Assembly (NCBI RefSeq): GCF_037974265.1
Contig: NZ_CP150233.1
Span: 1,612,001 to 1,676,000 of the forward strand
Source: Paenibacillus sp. FSL R5-0623
Lineage (GTDB): Bacteria; Bacillota; Bacilli; Paenibacillales; Paenibacillaceae
DNA: 64,000 nucleotides
Direction: 5' to 3'
The translations under genes and the position numbers were made by a program. Positions 8,403 to 16,658 of the stretch are shown one piece after another (position 1 is the stretch's first letter; every line of letters starts with the position of its first letter). The notes beneath the pieces are model-generated. The model was not told the DNA's origin and ran no database searches. It saw only the letters and a list, made by a program, of their open reading frames with translations.

Positions 8403-9506
8403 ATGAATAGAAAAGGTTATCTGGAATCCGAACAAAATACATACTCGAAATTACAGAATAAAAGGGGCTGGAAGGTGCTTGCGATTACCCTTGGAGCTTG
8501 CATGATATTGTCTGCTTGCGGTAACAGTAACTCCATTACTTCCGAACAGGCGGAGCAGCAGTCAGCCGAACAGACGTCGAATACAAATCAAGAGGGCGAG
8601 AACACTCATCAGGAACAGAATTCCGCTTCAGAAGGAACTGCAATGGTTACACCCGACACTTTTGTTGATACCCTCATGAAGGGTTCCAGTGAAGATATTT
8701 ACCGTCAGTTGAGTCCTCAAATGAAGGAAGCGATCACACTTGAAAATCTTAAAACGTCTGCTGACGAGTTCCTGGAAGGAGTAACTTCCCTGGATCAAGT
8801 GTTCGCAGCTGAGATGAACAATCTGACCGAATTCGCCTGGAAGGATCAAACAGGGACAAAAGGGATTCGAGCCTATTTTACTGAGGCCAATCAGATTGAT
8901 GGTCTGTTGATCCAGCCGCTGGAAACACATAAGAATACAGATCAAAAGTTCACCAAAACCGAATTCCATTTCCCTTTAAAGGGTGAATGGTATGTGTTCT
9001 GGGGAGGCAACGATGTGATGTCGAACTATCATTATGAGCATGAAACACAGCGCTATGCGCTGGATATCATTCGGTCAAAAGAAGGTTTTAGCTATAACGG
9101 GGATGCCAAGGTGAACGCAAGCTACCATGCCTTTGGTCAACCACTCTATGCTGCTGCGGACGGAACAGTTGTCGATATCAAAAATGACATACCAGACAAT
9201 ATACCCGGCGTCATGAATCCGGAAGAACCGGCGGGTAACTATGTTGTGATCGACCATGGCAACAGTGAATACAGCATCACAGCACACATCAAGGAAGGCA
9301 CTGTCTCGGTCAAAAAAGGAGATAAGCTCAAGCAGGGAGACCCTATCGGTGAGCTTGGTAATTCGGGGAACTCGAGTGAAGCTCATCTGCATTTCCAGGT
9401 GTCGAACGGCCCGGATCTGTTCACATCTCGCTCAATTAACATTCGTTGGGCAGACCAGACTCAGCAGTTAACTCGTGGGAACACAATTCAAGGACTTCCA
9501 GAGTAA
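8403..9506 (+). CDS. M23-family peptidase-domain lipoprotein
   Basis: 367 residues. A lysine/arginine-rich start leads to a hydrophobic stretch and a lipobox (MILSAC), so the mature protein should be lipid-anchored outside the membrane. Residues about 80-180 form a DUF3887-like domain, and the C-terminal half is a LytM/M23 peptidase with HETQRYALDI, VIDHG, TAHIKEGTVSVKKGD and the HLHF zinc motif. Family members cut peptidoglycan cross-links. ATG 8403 has AAGGG at good distance; ATG 8394 is too close to it. Divergent to a two-component operon that may control it. Confidence 0.88.
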   Translation: MNRKGYLESEQNTYSKLQNKRGWKVLAITLGACMILSACGNSNSITSEQAEQQSAEQTSNTNQEGENTHQEQNSASEGTAMVTPDTFVDTLMKGSSEDIYRQLSPQMKEAITLENLKTSADEFLEGVTSLDQVFAAEMNNLTEFAWKDQTGTKGIRAYFTEANQIDGLLIQPLETHKNTDQKFTKTEFHFPLKGEWYVFWGGNDVMSNYHYEHETQRYALDIIRSKEGFSYNGDAKVNASYHAFGQPLYAAADGTVVDIKNDIPDNIPGVMNPEEPAGNYVVIDHGNSEYSITAHIKEGTVSVKKGDKLKQGDPIGELGNSGNSSEAHLHFQVSNGPDLFTSRSINIRWADQTQQLTRGNTIQGLPE

Positions 9507-9613
9507 TGATTGAGTAATTCTCTGTCAGAATGTTAGAGGTGACGAAGGCTTCTATTTTCCATTATAATATCCTCTATGATAATAGAACGATCTGGAATGA
9601 TGGAGGAATAGTG

Positions 9614-10117
9614 ATGAAACTGGAAGATGTGCAGATTGAATATGCGCGCCTGGAGGACTTGCCAAGGATTGTGGAAATTTATAATTCTACCATTGAGGGC
9701 CGTATGGCAACAGCGGATTTGGAGCCGGTGACGGTGGAGCAACGTTTGCCTTGGTTCGAGGAACATACACCGGATCATCGTCCGCTTTGGGTGATGAAGC
9801 AAGCAGGACAGGTGGTAGCTTGGGCAAGTCTCAGCTCGTTCTATGGACGCCCTGCGTATAACGGAACGGTGGAAGTCAGTGTATACGTCGATCAGCAATG
9901 CCGCGGAATTGGGGCTGGCGGACGTTTGCTTGAAACGGTATTTGAGGTGTGTCCTGCACTTGGGATTACGACCATTCTCGGATTTGTCTTTGGGCATAAC
10001 GAACCGAGTCTGGGGTTATTGCGCAAGCATGGTTTTGAACAGTGGGGATATTATCCCGAAGTTGCCGTACTGGATGGTGTGAATAGAGATCTGGCGATTT
10101 TGGGCAAAAAAATATAA
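9614..10117 (+). CDS. GNAT acetyltransferase, phosphinothricin-acetyltransferase-like
   Basis: 167 residues. The N-terminus YARLEDLPRIVEIYNSTIEGRMATADLEP is characteristic of the PAT/bar-like GNAT subgroup. The acetyl-CoA loop is QCRGIGAGGRLL near residue 98, and the C-terminus has the usual GHNEPSLGLLRKHGFEQWG. Such enzymes acetylate small amines, including phosphinothricin or methionine sulfoximine; the real substrate is not known. ATG 9614 has GGAGGAA upstream; the frame extends 28 codons upstream without a ribosome site. A terminator-like hairpin follows. Confidence 0.85.
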   Translation: MKLEDVQIEYARLEDLPRIVEIYNSTIEGRMATADLEPVTVEQRLPWFEEHTPDHRPLWVMKQAGQVVAWASLSSFYGRPAYNGTVEVSVYVDQQCRGIGAGGRLLETVFEVCPALGITTILGFVFGHNEPSLGLLRKHGFEQWGYYPEVAVLDGVNRDLAILGKKI

Positions 10118-10148
10118 GTGGCGTTCTTATTCGTAGAAAAGAACATTG

Positions 10149-10187
10149 AAAACCTTCAACCTAAATTAATAGGATTGGAGGTTTTTT
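10149..10187 (+). terminator. Intrinsic terminator after the GNAT gene
   Basis: An imperfect stem between AACCTTCAACCT and AGGATTGGAGGTT is followed by seven Ts. Confidence 0.6.
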
Positions 10188-10232
10188 TGTCGTTCGACTA
10201 TATTCTATGCTATGTGAAAGTGTAGGTTGTGC

Positions 10233-10724
10233 TTACACGCCAAGCTGCTTTTTAATCTCTTGAATCTGTCCCAGATGACGTTCCTCATGATAACTTGTAA
10301 AGTCAATCCATTGGATAAGATCCATCTCACCAAATACGGGATGAGGAAAGGACTTGCTGCGCAGCAGGTCAGGATCATGATCCAATGCAAAGTTGTTTAA
10401 CGCATGGTGAGATTCGTCCAGATCACTGCGTACGTCTGCGAGTGCTTCAGGCGCTGCTGGAGGCTGAAGATGGGGTGGTGCCTCGACGGAGCGGCTGCGA
10501 TCCAACGATAATTCATATGGTTTTTTGTCCACAGACACCGTTTGTTCCTTCTCGAGGGCCAGGCGGGCTTGTTTTCCAATGGCATTTTCCATCAGATTCA
10601 GATGACGTAGTACTTGCATAATACTCCACTGTTCGGGTGAAGGTTTTTGGTTCAATTGTTCTTCTTCGAGCCCTGAGATGGCTTCCCAGATTTGGTTGCG
10701 TATACCGTCATTACGAGTAAACAT
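10233..10724 (-). CDS. DinB/YfiT-family putative metal-dependent hydrolase
   Basis: 163 residues of a four-helix-bundle DinB-like protein. The three conserved histidines expected to bind a metal are visible: LRHLNLMEN near residue 40, and TSYHEERHLGQI near the C-terminus. Several DinB proteins are thiol (bacillithiol) transferases; whether this one is cannot be seen. Start ATG 10724 follows AGGAGAGG. A minus-strand hairpin with a T-run lies about 50 bp upstream of the start and could attenuate it. A second DinB gene occurs at 13883. Confidence 0.8.
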   Translation of the reverse strand: MFTRNDGIRNQIWEAISGLEEEQLNQKPSPEQWSIMQVLRHLNLMENAIGKQARLALEKEQTVSVDKKPYELSLDRSRSVEAPPHLQPPAAPEALADVRSDLDESHHALNNFALDHDPDLLRSKSFPHPVFGEMDLIQWIDFTSYHEERHLGQIQEIKKQLGV

Positions 10725-10773
10725 TGTGCAATCCTCTCCTTATATACGGGTTCTGATGTGATCTGTGCCAAAT

Positions 10774-10800
10774 AAAAAAAGCCGTTCTCCATGAACGGTT
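10774..10800 (-). terminator. Orphan intrinsic terminator upstream of dinB-like gene
   Basis: On the minus strand ACCGTTC-loop-GAACGGC is followed by seven Ts, ending about 50 bp before the DinB-like start. No minus-strand gene lies upstream within the divergent region, so it may be a leader attenuator or the end of a small RNA. Confidence 0.5.
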
Positions 10801-10831
10801 CATTTAAATCCATCCCAAGTCCAAAAAAAGA

Positions 10832-10860
10832 TTGACGGGCAGACCCCGGCAATCTATAAT
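10832..10860 (+). promoter_or_regulatory. Sigma-A promoter of the amtB operon
   Basis: TTGACG (10832-10837) and TATAAT (10855-10860) are separated by exactly 17 bp. Transcription would start near 10867, about 34 bases before the first gene. Confidence 0.8.
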
Positions 10861-10879
10861 CGGTACAAGTAACTTGATA

Positions 10880-10896
10880 TGTAAGGAGTCCTGACA
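10880..10896. promoter_or_regulatory. GlnR/TnrA-type nitrogen box
   Basis: TGTAAGGAGTCCTGACA matches the GlnR/TnrA consensus TGTNA-N7-TNACA at every fixed position. It lies downstream of the transcription start and overlaps the ribosome site of the first gene, a position suited to repression when nitrogen is plentiful. The downstream ammonium transporter gene supports the reading. Confidence 0.55.
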
Positions 10897-10900
10897 TGAT

Positions 10901-11314
10901 ATGTTAGTAATCGACGAGGTGTATCACCATACAGCATTGCAAATATCATCGTCCGATTTATTGTACCTTATCGAACGGCTGAAGGTCAAAAAAGAAAATG
11001 AGATCCAAACGCTCAAGCAGAAGATCGAACAGTTCGAACAGAAGCGTCGAGCGGAAGAGGTTGCTTATCAATCGATGTCGCCCGTACGCAAATGGTTTGC
11101 GGGGCGCCCCGCATCCCATCATCAGGCTGTAGAGTATATGGTGCAGGTGAAGGAACGTTTTCGCAAGATGGAACAGATTCGCAGACGCATACGTGAATTG
11201 GATCAGATCGCAGAACGAATTAAGCATCCGGACAGCATTGAGCGGGACGAGATTGAGCTTGCGCCCGATACAATCCGTGAACTCAGACAGCTTAGTGAAA
11301 CGGAGGATGTATAA
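10901..11314 (+). CDS. Hypothetical coiled-coil protein in the amtB operon
   Basis: 137 residues, strongly charged. Residues about 20-55 (LLYLIERLKVKKENEIQTLKQ...) and 80-120 are heptad-like helices, with a short proline/glycine break between (SPVRKWFAGRPASHH). There is no signal or membrane segment. It sits 2 bases upstream of amtB behind a promoter and a nitrogen box, so it should be co-expressed with the transporter. It is in the position where a PII protein gene (glnK/nrgB) is often found, but shows no PII T-loop signature. I do not recognise the family. Confidence 0.75.
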   Translation: MLVIDEVYHHTALQISSSDLLYLIERLKVKKENEIQTLKQKIEQFEQKRRAEEVAYQSMSPVRKWFAGRPASHHQAVEYMVQVKERFRKMEQIRRRIRELDQIAERIKHPDSIERDEIELAPDTIRELRQLSETEDV

Positions 11315-11316
11315 GC

Positions 11317-12606
11317 ATGACTTTGGAGACGTTAAGCACCGGGATCGATACGGTCTGGGTCGTACTGAGTGCAGCGATGATTTTATTGATGGAGGGGGGA
11401 TTCGCCCTGCTCGAGGCTGGCTTTGTGCGTTATAAAAATAGTGTGAACATTATTATGAAGGTTTTTGCTGACATTACGATTGGAACGTTGTTGTTCTATG
11501 CTATCGGTTTTGGACTGATGTATGGTTCGGACGTTGGCGGTTTTGCGGGAGTAACGGGGTTTTTCCTGAATGGTGATTTGTCTCACCTGGACGTACCGGT
11601 ATCTCTGGAGACATTCTGGTTGTTCCAGGCTGCCTTTACCATTGCTGTTATTTCCATCGTTTCAGGAGCGGTAGCCGAGCGGATCAACTTCCGTGCCTAC
11701 CTGTTGTATATCATATTGATGACGGCGATTATCTATCCAATTGGTGGACACTGGGCATGGGGCGGCGGCTGGCTTAGTCAGCTGGGGATGCAGGACTTTG
11801 CCGGTTCGGCTGTCATCCATGCACTCGGCGGATTCTCGGCACTGGCGGCTGCGATTATCATTGGCCCGCGTAAAGGCAAATACACGCCACTTGGCGTAAG
11901 TGCCATTGCACTCCCGAGCAATCTGCCACTGGCATCTGTAGGTGCATTTCTGTTATGGTTCGGCTGGTTTGGCTTCAATGCTGGTAGTACACTCAGTGCG
12001 ACGGATGTAAGAATTGGTCACATTGCGATTGTCACGATGTTATCTGCGGCTTCGGGTGGTGCGGTTACGCTGTTGTATACGTTATTCCGCTTCAATCGTT
12101 CAGATGCGCCATCGGTCATTAACGGTTCACTCGCGGGACTCGTCGGCATTACGGCAGGCTGTGCTTTTGTTGGTGATGTAGCAGCGATATTCATTGGGGC
12201 AGTATCCGGCTTGTTGATGATGGCTGCCACTAACTGGCTGGACCGTCGGCAGATTGATGATCCAGTTGGTGCTTTCCCGGTGCATGCTGCATCCGGAATG
12301 TGGGGCACGATTGCTGTAGGTCTGTTTGCCACGGATGGGGGATTATTCATGGGCGGCGGCTGGAGGTTGCTGGGTGTTCAAGCACTTGGCCTTACAGCCC
12401 TGGTCATCTGGGGATTCGCCATGACTTGGATCGGGTTAAAGTTGATTGGCAAAATTGTGCCTGTACGTTCGACAGAGGAAGAGGAAGATTTGGGTCTGGA
12501 TATCAGCTATCATGGTGTGATGGCAGCCCATCAGGCCCATGAATTCCTAGATGGTGAGGAGCATATGCGTGCTTACCAGGAAAAGTCTTCTGATCCAAAT
12601 CGTTAA
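11317..12606 (+). CDS. amtB: Ammonium transporter
   Basis: 429 residues with about eleven hydrophobic segments, the Amt/Mep/Rh fold. The paired pore histidines are seen in AVIHALGGFSA and FPVHAASGMWG. The first segment GGFALLEAGFVRYKNSVNI is a typical Amt signature. It imports ammonium across the cytoplasmic membrane. The start lies 2 bases after the upstream stop, with GGAGG inside the end of that gene. The C-terminal tail (TEEEEDLGLDISYHG) is the usual cytosolic regulatory tail bound by PII proteins. A terminator follows directly. Confidence 0.95.
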   Translation: MTLETLSTGIDTVWVVLSAAMILLMEGGFALLEAGFVRYKNSVNIIMKVFADITIGTLLFYAIGFGLMYGSDVGGFAGVTGFFLNGDLSHLDVPVSLETFWLFQAAFTIAVISIVSGAVAERINFRAYLLYIILMTAIIYPIGGHWAWGGGWLSQLGMQDFAGSAVIHALGGFSALAAAIIIGPRKGKYTPLGVSAIALPSNLPLASVGAFLLWFGWFGFNAGSTLSATDVRIGHIAIVTMLSAASGGAVTLLYTLFRFNRSDAPSVINGSLAGLVGITAGCAFVGDVAAIFIGAVSGLLMMAATNWLDRRQIDDPVGAFPVHAASGMWGTIAVGLFATDGGLFMGGGWRLLGVQALGLTALVIWGFAMTWIGLKLIGKIVPVRSTEEEEDLGLDISYHGVMAAHQAHEFLDGEEHMRAYQEKSSDPNR

Positions 12607-12628
12607 ATGGAATATAGGATAAAGAAGT

Positions 12629-12659
12629 AGACTGACAGGGGATGTCAGTCTCTTTTTTT
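12629..12659 (+). terminator. Intrinsic terminator of the amtB operon
   Basis: AGACTGACA (12629-12637) pairs with TGTCAGTCT (12643-12651), followed by a run of seven Ts. Confidence 0.9.
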
Positions 12660-12755
12660 GCTAGAAGCAGGGAAAGACGTCCGGGCGGAAGAATATACAG
12701 GTGTGAACCTGAATATGTCTCAGCATAGGTGTATTGTCAAAAGGGGAGGATCTAT

Positions 12756-13697
12756 ATGATTAAGCCAGAACAATGTGAACGTCTGACCAGAAAAGCCCGT
12801 AAAACACTTGAGGAATATGGTTTGGGAGTTGCTGCCGATCTGCTGTTGTCTTCAAGCCGCTGGGGAATTCGCCTCGATGTATCCACACTGGACGAATATC
12901 GCAGAACAGGAAACTCACGTGTGGGTGGACATCCGGATTTGCCAAGTCGCATGGAATGGCCCGTAACACAAGAAGGAGTCCCGATGACTTTCCTGGCCCA
13001 ACTGAACCTGGTGGACTTGTCGCCGTATACGCCGAATGATGGGCGCGGGACTTTGCCTGAACGTGGCATGTTATACTTTTTCGTTGGCAAGGATGAATCT
13101 GCTTGTCCCATTGAACATCGTGTGATTTTTGAGCCGAGTTCTCATAACCTGATAAGGCGAGAGCCTGAAGGTGATACCGCGCTGGATGGAGCCCCGTTTG
13201 TTGCACATTCAGTGACCGTGCTGCCTAATCTTGAGTTTCCTACATATGCATATATTGACGCCAACGCGCTGAATGAGCTCTCGCCGCTTCGGCTTGAGAC
13301 GGATGAGGCCGAAACGGAAGTAAGTCTGTATGACCGATACCTTGAATTCGAGTCGAGCTGGAATCATCCGAGTACGCTGAATTGGGGTGGGATGTTTGGA
13401 TATCCTGACGGGCAGCATCCGGATGCCGAGCATCGTGCCTTGTTACAGATCGCACTGGGAGAAGAGTACAATTATAATGAGCAGGAATGTGAGAAGAAGC
13501 TGACCAAGCATTACGGCGGTGATGAGGAACGGACATGGCAGGAACTATCCGATACGCTGCTGCTGTTGAAGATAGATACACATGATGCTATTGGTTTCCA
13601 ATGGTGGGATTGCGGGGAACTGCAATTTTTCATTCGCAAGTCTGACTTGGAGGCTGGACGATTCGAGCAAACGTATTGTTCGTTTTACTCAAGTTGA
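12756..13697 (+). CDS. YwqG-family (DUF1963) protein
   Basis: 313 residues. The order of blocks SRVGGHPDLPSRMEWP, FLAQLNL, GMLYFFVG, then MFGYPDGQHPDAEHRALLQI and FQWWDCGELQFFIRKSDL matches the DUF1963/YwqG family. The family is widespread, soluble and of unknown function. ATG 12756 follows GGGGAGGATCTAT; the upstream in-frame start has no site. It stands alone between two hairpins. Confidence 0.85.
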   Translation: MIKPEQCERLTRKARKTLEEYGLGVAADLLLSSSRWGIRLDVSTLDEYRRTGNSRVGGHPDLPSRMEWPVTQEGVPMTFLAQLNLVDLSPYTPNDGRGTLPERGMLYFFVGKDESACPIEHRVIFEPSSHNLIRREPEGDTALDGAPFVAHSVTVLPNLEFPTYAYIDANALNELSPLRLETDEAETEVSLYDRYLEFESSWNHPSTLNWGGMFGYPDGQHPDAEHRALLQIALGEEYNYNEQECEKKLTKHYGGDEERTWQELSDTLLLLKIDTHDAIGFQWWDCGELQFFIRKSDLEAGRFEQTYCSFYSS

Positions 13698-13729
13698 ACA
13701 AAGATTTGAAAACAAATAGGCAACAAAAT

Positions 13730-13769
13730 GTCCTGAATCCCGTCTATAAGAAGGAGGAAGGACTTTTTT
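13730..13769 (+). terminator. Probable intrinsic terminator
   Basis: GTCCT pairs with AGGAC around an interrupted TCC/GGA stem, followed by seven Ts. The stem is imperfect. Confidence 0.5.
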
Positions 13770-13830
13770 TGTTCGTAGATTGATAGATTTGGGGTATAAC
13801 TTGTTTATATATTAAGGAGGGATATCTTGG

Positions 13831-13859
13831 TTGATAACCGATCATATGTTCTGTATAAT
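13831..13859 (+). promoter_or_regulatory. Sigma-A promoter of the second DinB gene
   Basis: TTGATA (13831-13836) and TATAAT (13854-13859) are 17 bp apart. The start site would be near 13866, leaving a leader of under 20 bases before the gene. Confidence 0.75.
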
Positions 13860-13882
13860 GGGATAAAAAGGAAGTGTATCTG

Positions 13883-14341
13883 TTGATTCAATCTGCGTTC
13901 AAACATATTGACGTAGCTGTAACATCGTTAATTGATATATGTGATCAGTTGTCGGAAGAAGATTTGGCTTTGACTCCAATTGAAGGTAAACGGCCTGTTG
14001 GAGAACTACTAGCTCATCTGTCTGTGATCTGCCGGGCGGATGTTTATATTTCCGAAGGTGCATCGGAGGAAGAGATGGCTCAATTCTATGCAGAGAATCA
14101 GGTGCATTCGCTCCGTGAGATCAAGCAGGCTTTGATTGATAACCAGATGTATCTATACCAACGGTACAGGCAGTTTAACACGGAAGAGTTACTACATGTG
14201 ACGGATTCGTACTGGGGAGCTTCCTATAGTCGGCTGGAGTGGTTACTTGAGATTATGGGGCATGTATATCATCACAGAGGACAATTGTATACGATGCTGA
14301 CCCTGACGGGCAAAGAACCCGAATCAGTACTTTTCAAATAG
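13883..14341 (+). CDS. DinB-family protein
   Basis: 152 residues, four-helix DinB fold. Conserved histidines are seen in LLAHLSVICRAD near residue 47 and in GHVYHHRGQLYTML near the C-terminus. Probable metal-binding enzyme of unknown substrate. The start is uncertain: GTG at 13874 sits directly on the AAAAAGGAA ribosome site, so TTG at 13883 at normal spacing is preferred. A strong promoter lies immediately upstream. Followed about 110 bp later by an APH-type gene that has its own site. Confidence 0.75.
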   Translation: MIQSAFKHIDVAVTSLIDICDQLSEEDLALTPIEGKRPVGELLAHLSVICRADVYISEGASEEEMAQFYAENQVHSLREIKQALIDNQMYLYQRYRQFNTEELLHVTDSYWGASYSRLEWLLEIMGHVYHHRGQLYTMLTLTGKEPESVLFK

Positions 14342-14448
14342 AAACGGATAGAATACATATAAGCATGTTATAGGAAACATCATGGGTTAAAGTGGGAATA
14401 CACCGACGATACTACACGCTATACTTGAAATAACGGGGGATTCGGGAC

Positions 14449-15402
14449 GTGGAACAACACGATACATGGAATGCATCGATAGACAATACGTTGAATGACA
14501 GGTTAAAACAGATTCCTGAACTTGGTCAGGCTACGCGGATTGAACCTGTTATGAAGGGGTATTCAGCAGATGTTAAATTCAAAATGTTTGTCCCTGGCCA
14601 AGGGCATGTGCTGGTGAGGGTGTATGATGTTGCTGAGGAATGGATGAAGCAAAGGGAATATCAATGTTTGCAGAGCATGCAACAATTAGGCGTACTGTGT
14701 CCAGCAACGTTGGGCACTGGTAGATTGGATGAGAAGCAGGGTTATATGATTCTTAGCTACATTGAAGGCGAAGATGCTTCTGAGAGACTGCCTCGGCTGA
14801 ATGAACAGCAGCAGTGGGCGGTTGGCTTGGAAGCTGGAGCGCAGCTACAGCTGATTCATCAGTTGCCGATGGAGGAACAGGTCGAATCATGGTACATACG
14901 CAAGAGCACAAAGCATCAACGTTATGTGGAGCGCTATAAACAGTGCCCTATCGTGATGAAAGAGGATCATGCTATTTTAACGTTTATTGCAGACCATCTT
15001 GGTTGGATGAAAAATCGTCCAGATGGATTTCAGCATGATGACTTTCACCCGAGCAATCTTGTCGTTAAGCAGGACAAACTCGCAGGAGTGATTGATTTTA
15101 ATCGTTATGATCAAGGTGATCCCATTCATGAATTTTTGAAGTTGGGTTTGTTTGCTTCAGAGATCAGTATTCCGTATTCCATGGGTCAGATTCAGGGCTA
15201 TTTCGATGGCAATGAACCGGATGAGTTATTCTGGAGATTGTATTCACTGTATACGGCTATGGCGCTGGTGTCTTCTGTGGTGTGGATTCAGCAGGTCAAG
15301 CCGGAACAGACACATGAGATGATGACCAAGATCGAACGTGTACGTGAAGATCATGATGATTTTCGCAGTTTCATCCCTCGGTGGTATACTTTGAACAGGT
15401 AA
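14449..15402 (+). CDS. Aminoglycoside-phosphotransferase-family kinase
   Basis: 317 residues, APH/choline-kinase fold. The catalytic (Brenner) motif is QHDDFHPSNLVV near residue 199 and the metal-binding DFN block is GVIDFNRYDQGDP. The N-lobe includes HVLVRVYDV and the hinge LSYIEGED. Members phosphorylate aminoglycosides, homoserine or other small molecules; nothing here fixes the substrate. The start is GTG 14449, preceded by GGGGGA at 9 bases. It precedes a broken DUF2569 gene by about 150 bp. Confidence 0.82.
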   Translation: MEQHDTWNASIDNTLNDRLKQIPELGQATRIEPVMKGYSADVKFKMFVPGQGHVLVRVYDVAEEWMKQREYQCLQSMQQLGVLCPATLGTGRLDEKQGYMILSYIEGEDASERLPRLNEQQQWAVGLEAGAQLQLIHQLPMEEQVESWYIRKSTKHQRYVERYKQCPIVMKEDHAILTFIADHLGWMKNRPDGFQHDDFHPSNLVVKQDKLAGVIDFNRYDQGDPIHEFLKLGLFASEISIPYSMGQIQGYFDGNEPDELFWRLYSLYTAMALVSSVVWIQQVKPEQTHEMMTKIERVREDHDDFRSFIPRWYTLNR

Positions 15403-15547
15403 GGAATTGGGGAAGGAAAAGCATAGCCAGCAGATTATGCTAAGGTATACCCGGATCAGAATTTATTTGAGGCCAGGCAACGAAGTGGAACTTAGGCACA
15501 AGCGCTTATTACTGGAGAAGTTTAATATTCGGTATGAGGAGGATGAA

Positions 15548-16053
15548 ATGAACAATAGACACATGAATTCGGATGGAGAGCTGTCTGGCATCTCCGGATT
15601 AGGCGGCTGGCTCATTTTAATCCAGATCAGTCTTTGGCTTGCGCTGGTGTTTCTCATCTCGGATGTATCGCAGGTGAATGTCATCATGGACCCTGCCAGG
15701 TGGAAGTAGGCCGTGGTGTCGATCCTCAGATTTACACGGAGATGATCCGTCCACTCCTTTGGTTTGGTTTCATAAGCAGCATTGTTCTATTGATGATCGT
15801 TATCGTGAATCTCATTCTTTTATATAAACGGAAGAGACAGCTTCCACGTATGATGATGGTGATGTACCTGATGAATGTGATCATAGGCATCGTGACGTGG
15901 ATTCTGATTGCGCGAAATGAAATCCCAAGAGAACAGCATGTGCTTGATGCAACTCCGGCTTTTCAGTTGATCGTACGATCACTTCTGACATGTTGTATTT
16001 TTATCCCGTATTTCCTAAAGTCGGTACGTGTGAAGAATACGTTTGTGAAGTAA
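15548..16053 (+). pseudogene. DUF2569-family membrane protein, frameshifted
   Basis: Two overlapping frames together make one DUF2569-like protein. The first part from ATG 15548 (after GAGGAGG) gives SGISGLGGWLILIQISLWLALVF and then stops at TAG 15707. The second part continues one frame back with MIRPLLWFGFISSIVLLMI, VMYLMNVIIGIVTWIL and ends FLKSVRVKNTFVK at 16053. A single-base loss near 15690-15720 explains it. No slippery heptamer is seen there, so programmed frameshifting is unlikely. It could be real decay or a sequencing error. Four hydrophobic segments are expected. Confidence 0.7.
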
Positions 16054-16105
16054 ATAGACTGCTTTGATTGTCTCACTGAACTATAGTGCTCTATAGGATA
16101 GTGAT

Positions 16106-16160
16106 ACGTAAGGCCCGTTATTATACAAGAGCTCATCCTGTATGCTAACGGGCCTTACGT
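16106..16160. terminator. Long hairpin between convergent genes
   Basis: ACGTAAGGCCCGTTA (16106-16120) and TAACGGGCCTTACGT (16146-16160) are perfect 15-bp arms, with an ATACA/TGTAT inner stem. There is no strong T-run, but the convergent position suggests a bidirectional terminator. Confidence 0.65.
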
Positions 16161-16184
16161 GTGCTGAATATGTGAAAAGAACGA

Positions 16185-16640
16185 TTATTTCGATGGTTTT
16201 TCCCGAATTGAGGCGGGAATTCGGCGTATCATCTGGTTTAATACCTCGGATAACACCAAGCCTACGGCAATAGCGCCGGATAACATGAGTGCCTTGGCGG
16301 CCATCTCCATAGCGGCACTGTAGTCATTTTGCACAAAACTTCGCATCGCATTATACGCCAGTCCACCAGGAACCAGAGGAATGATGCCTGCGACGCTGAA
16401 GATGATGACAGGTGCACGAAACATTCGAGAGAATACCTGGCTGATGACACCTACGGCTATGGTTGCTGCAAGTGTAGCAGGAACCGCATCAGCTGCATAT
16501 TCAAGCACGATATAGATAATCCAGCCGATCATGCCGACAAATCCACCATGGAGCAGCATGCGCCGTGGTGCGTTGAAGATGATCCCAAACGCGGCTGAAG
16601 CGACAAAACTAGTTAAGGCTTGTTCAATAAAATGGAGCAT
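16185..16640 (-). CDS. Threonine/serine exporter family protein, small subunit (ThrE_2/YjjB-like)
   Basis: 151 residues with four or five hydrophobic helices. The pattern FNAPRRMLLHGGFVGMIGW near the start and AGIIPLVPGGLAYNAMRSF in the middle is diagnostic of the ThrE_2 (DUF3815) half. It works with the ThrE_1 half encoded just upstream to export threonine, serine or dicarboxylates, depending on the homologue. The start at 16640 gives a ten-base gap from GGAGG; ATG 16649 is too close. Gap to the upstream partner is under 20 bases, so the two are one operon. Confidence 0.85.
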   Translation of the reverse strand: MLHFIEQALTSFVASAAFGIIFNAPRRMLLHGGFVGMIGWIIYIVLEYAADAVPATLAATIAVGVISQVFSRMFRAPVIIFSVAGIIPLVPGGLAYNAMRSFVQNDYSAAMEMAAKALMLSGAIAVGLVLSEVLNQMIRRIPASIREKPSK

Positions 16641-16658
16641 ATCCTGCATTCCTCCGTC

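Noticed and set aside
10652..10897. An 81-codon minus-strand frame between the DinB-like gene and the amtB operon.
   Set aside because: It runs over a terminator hairpin and a strong opposite promoter and overlaps the real DinB start.
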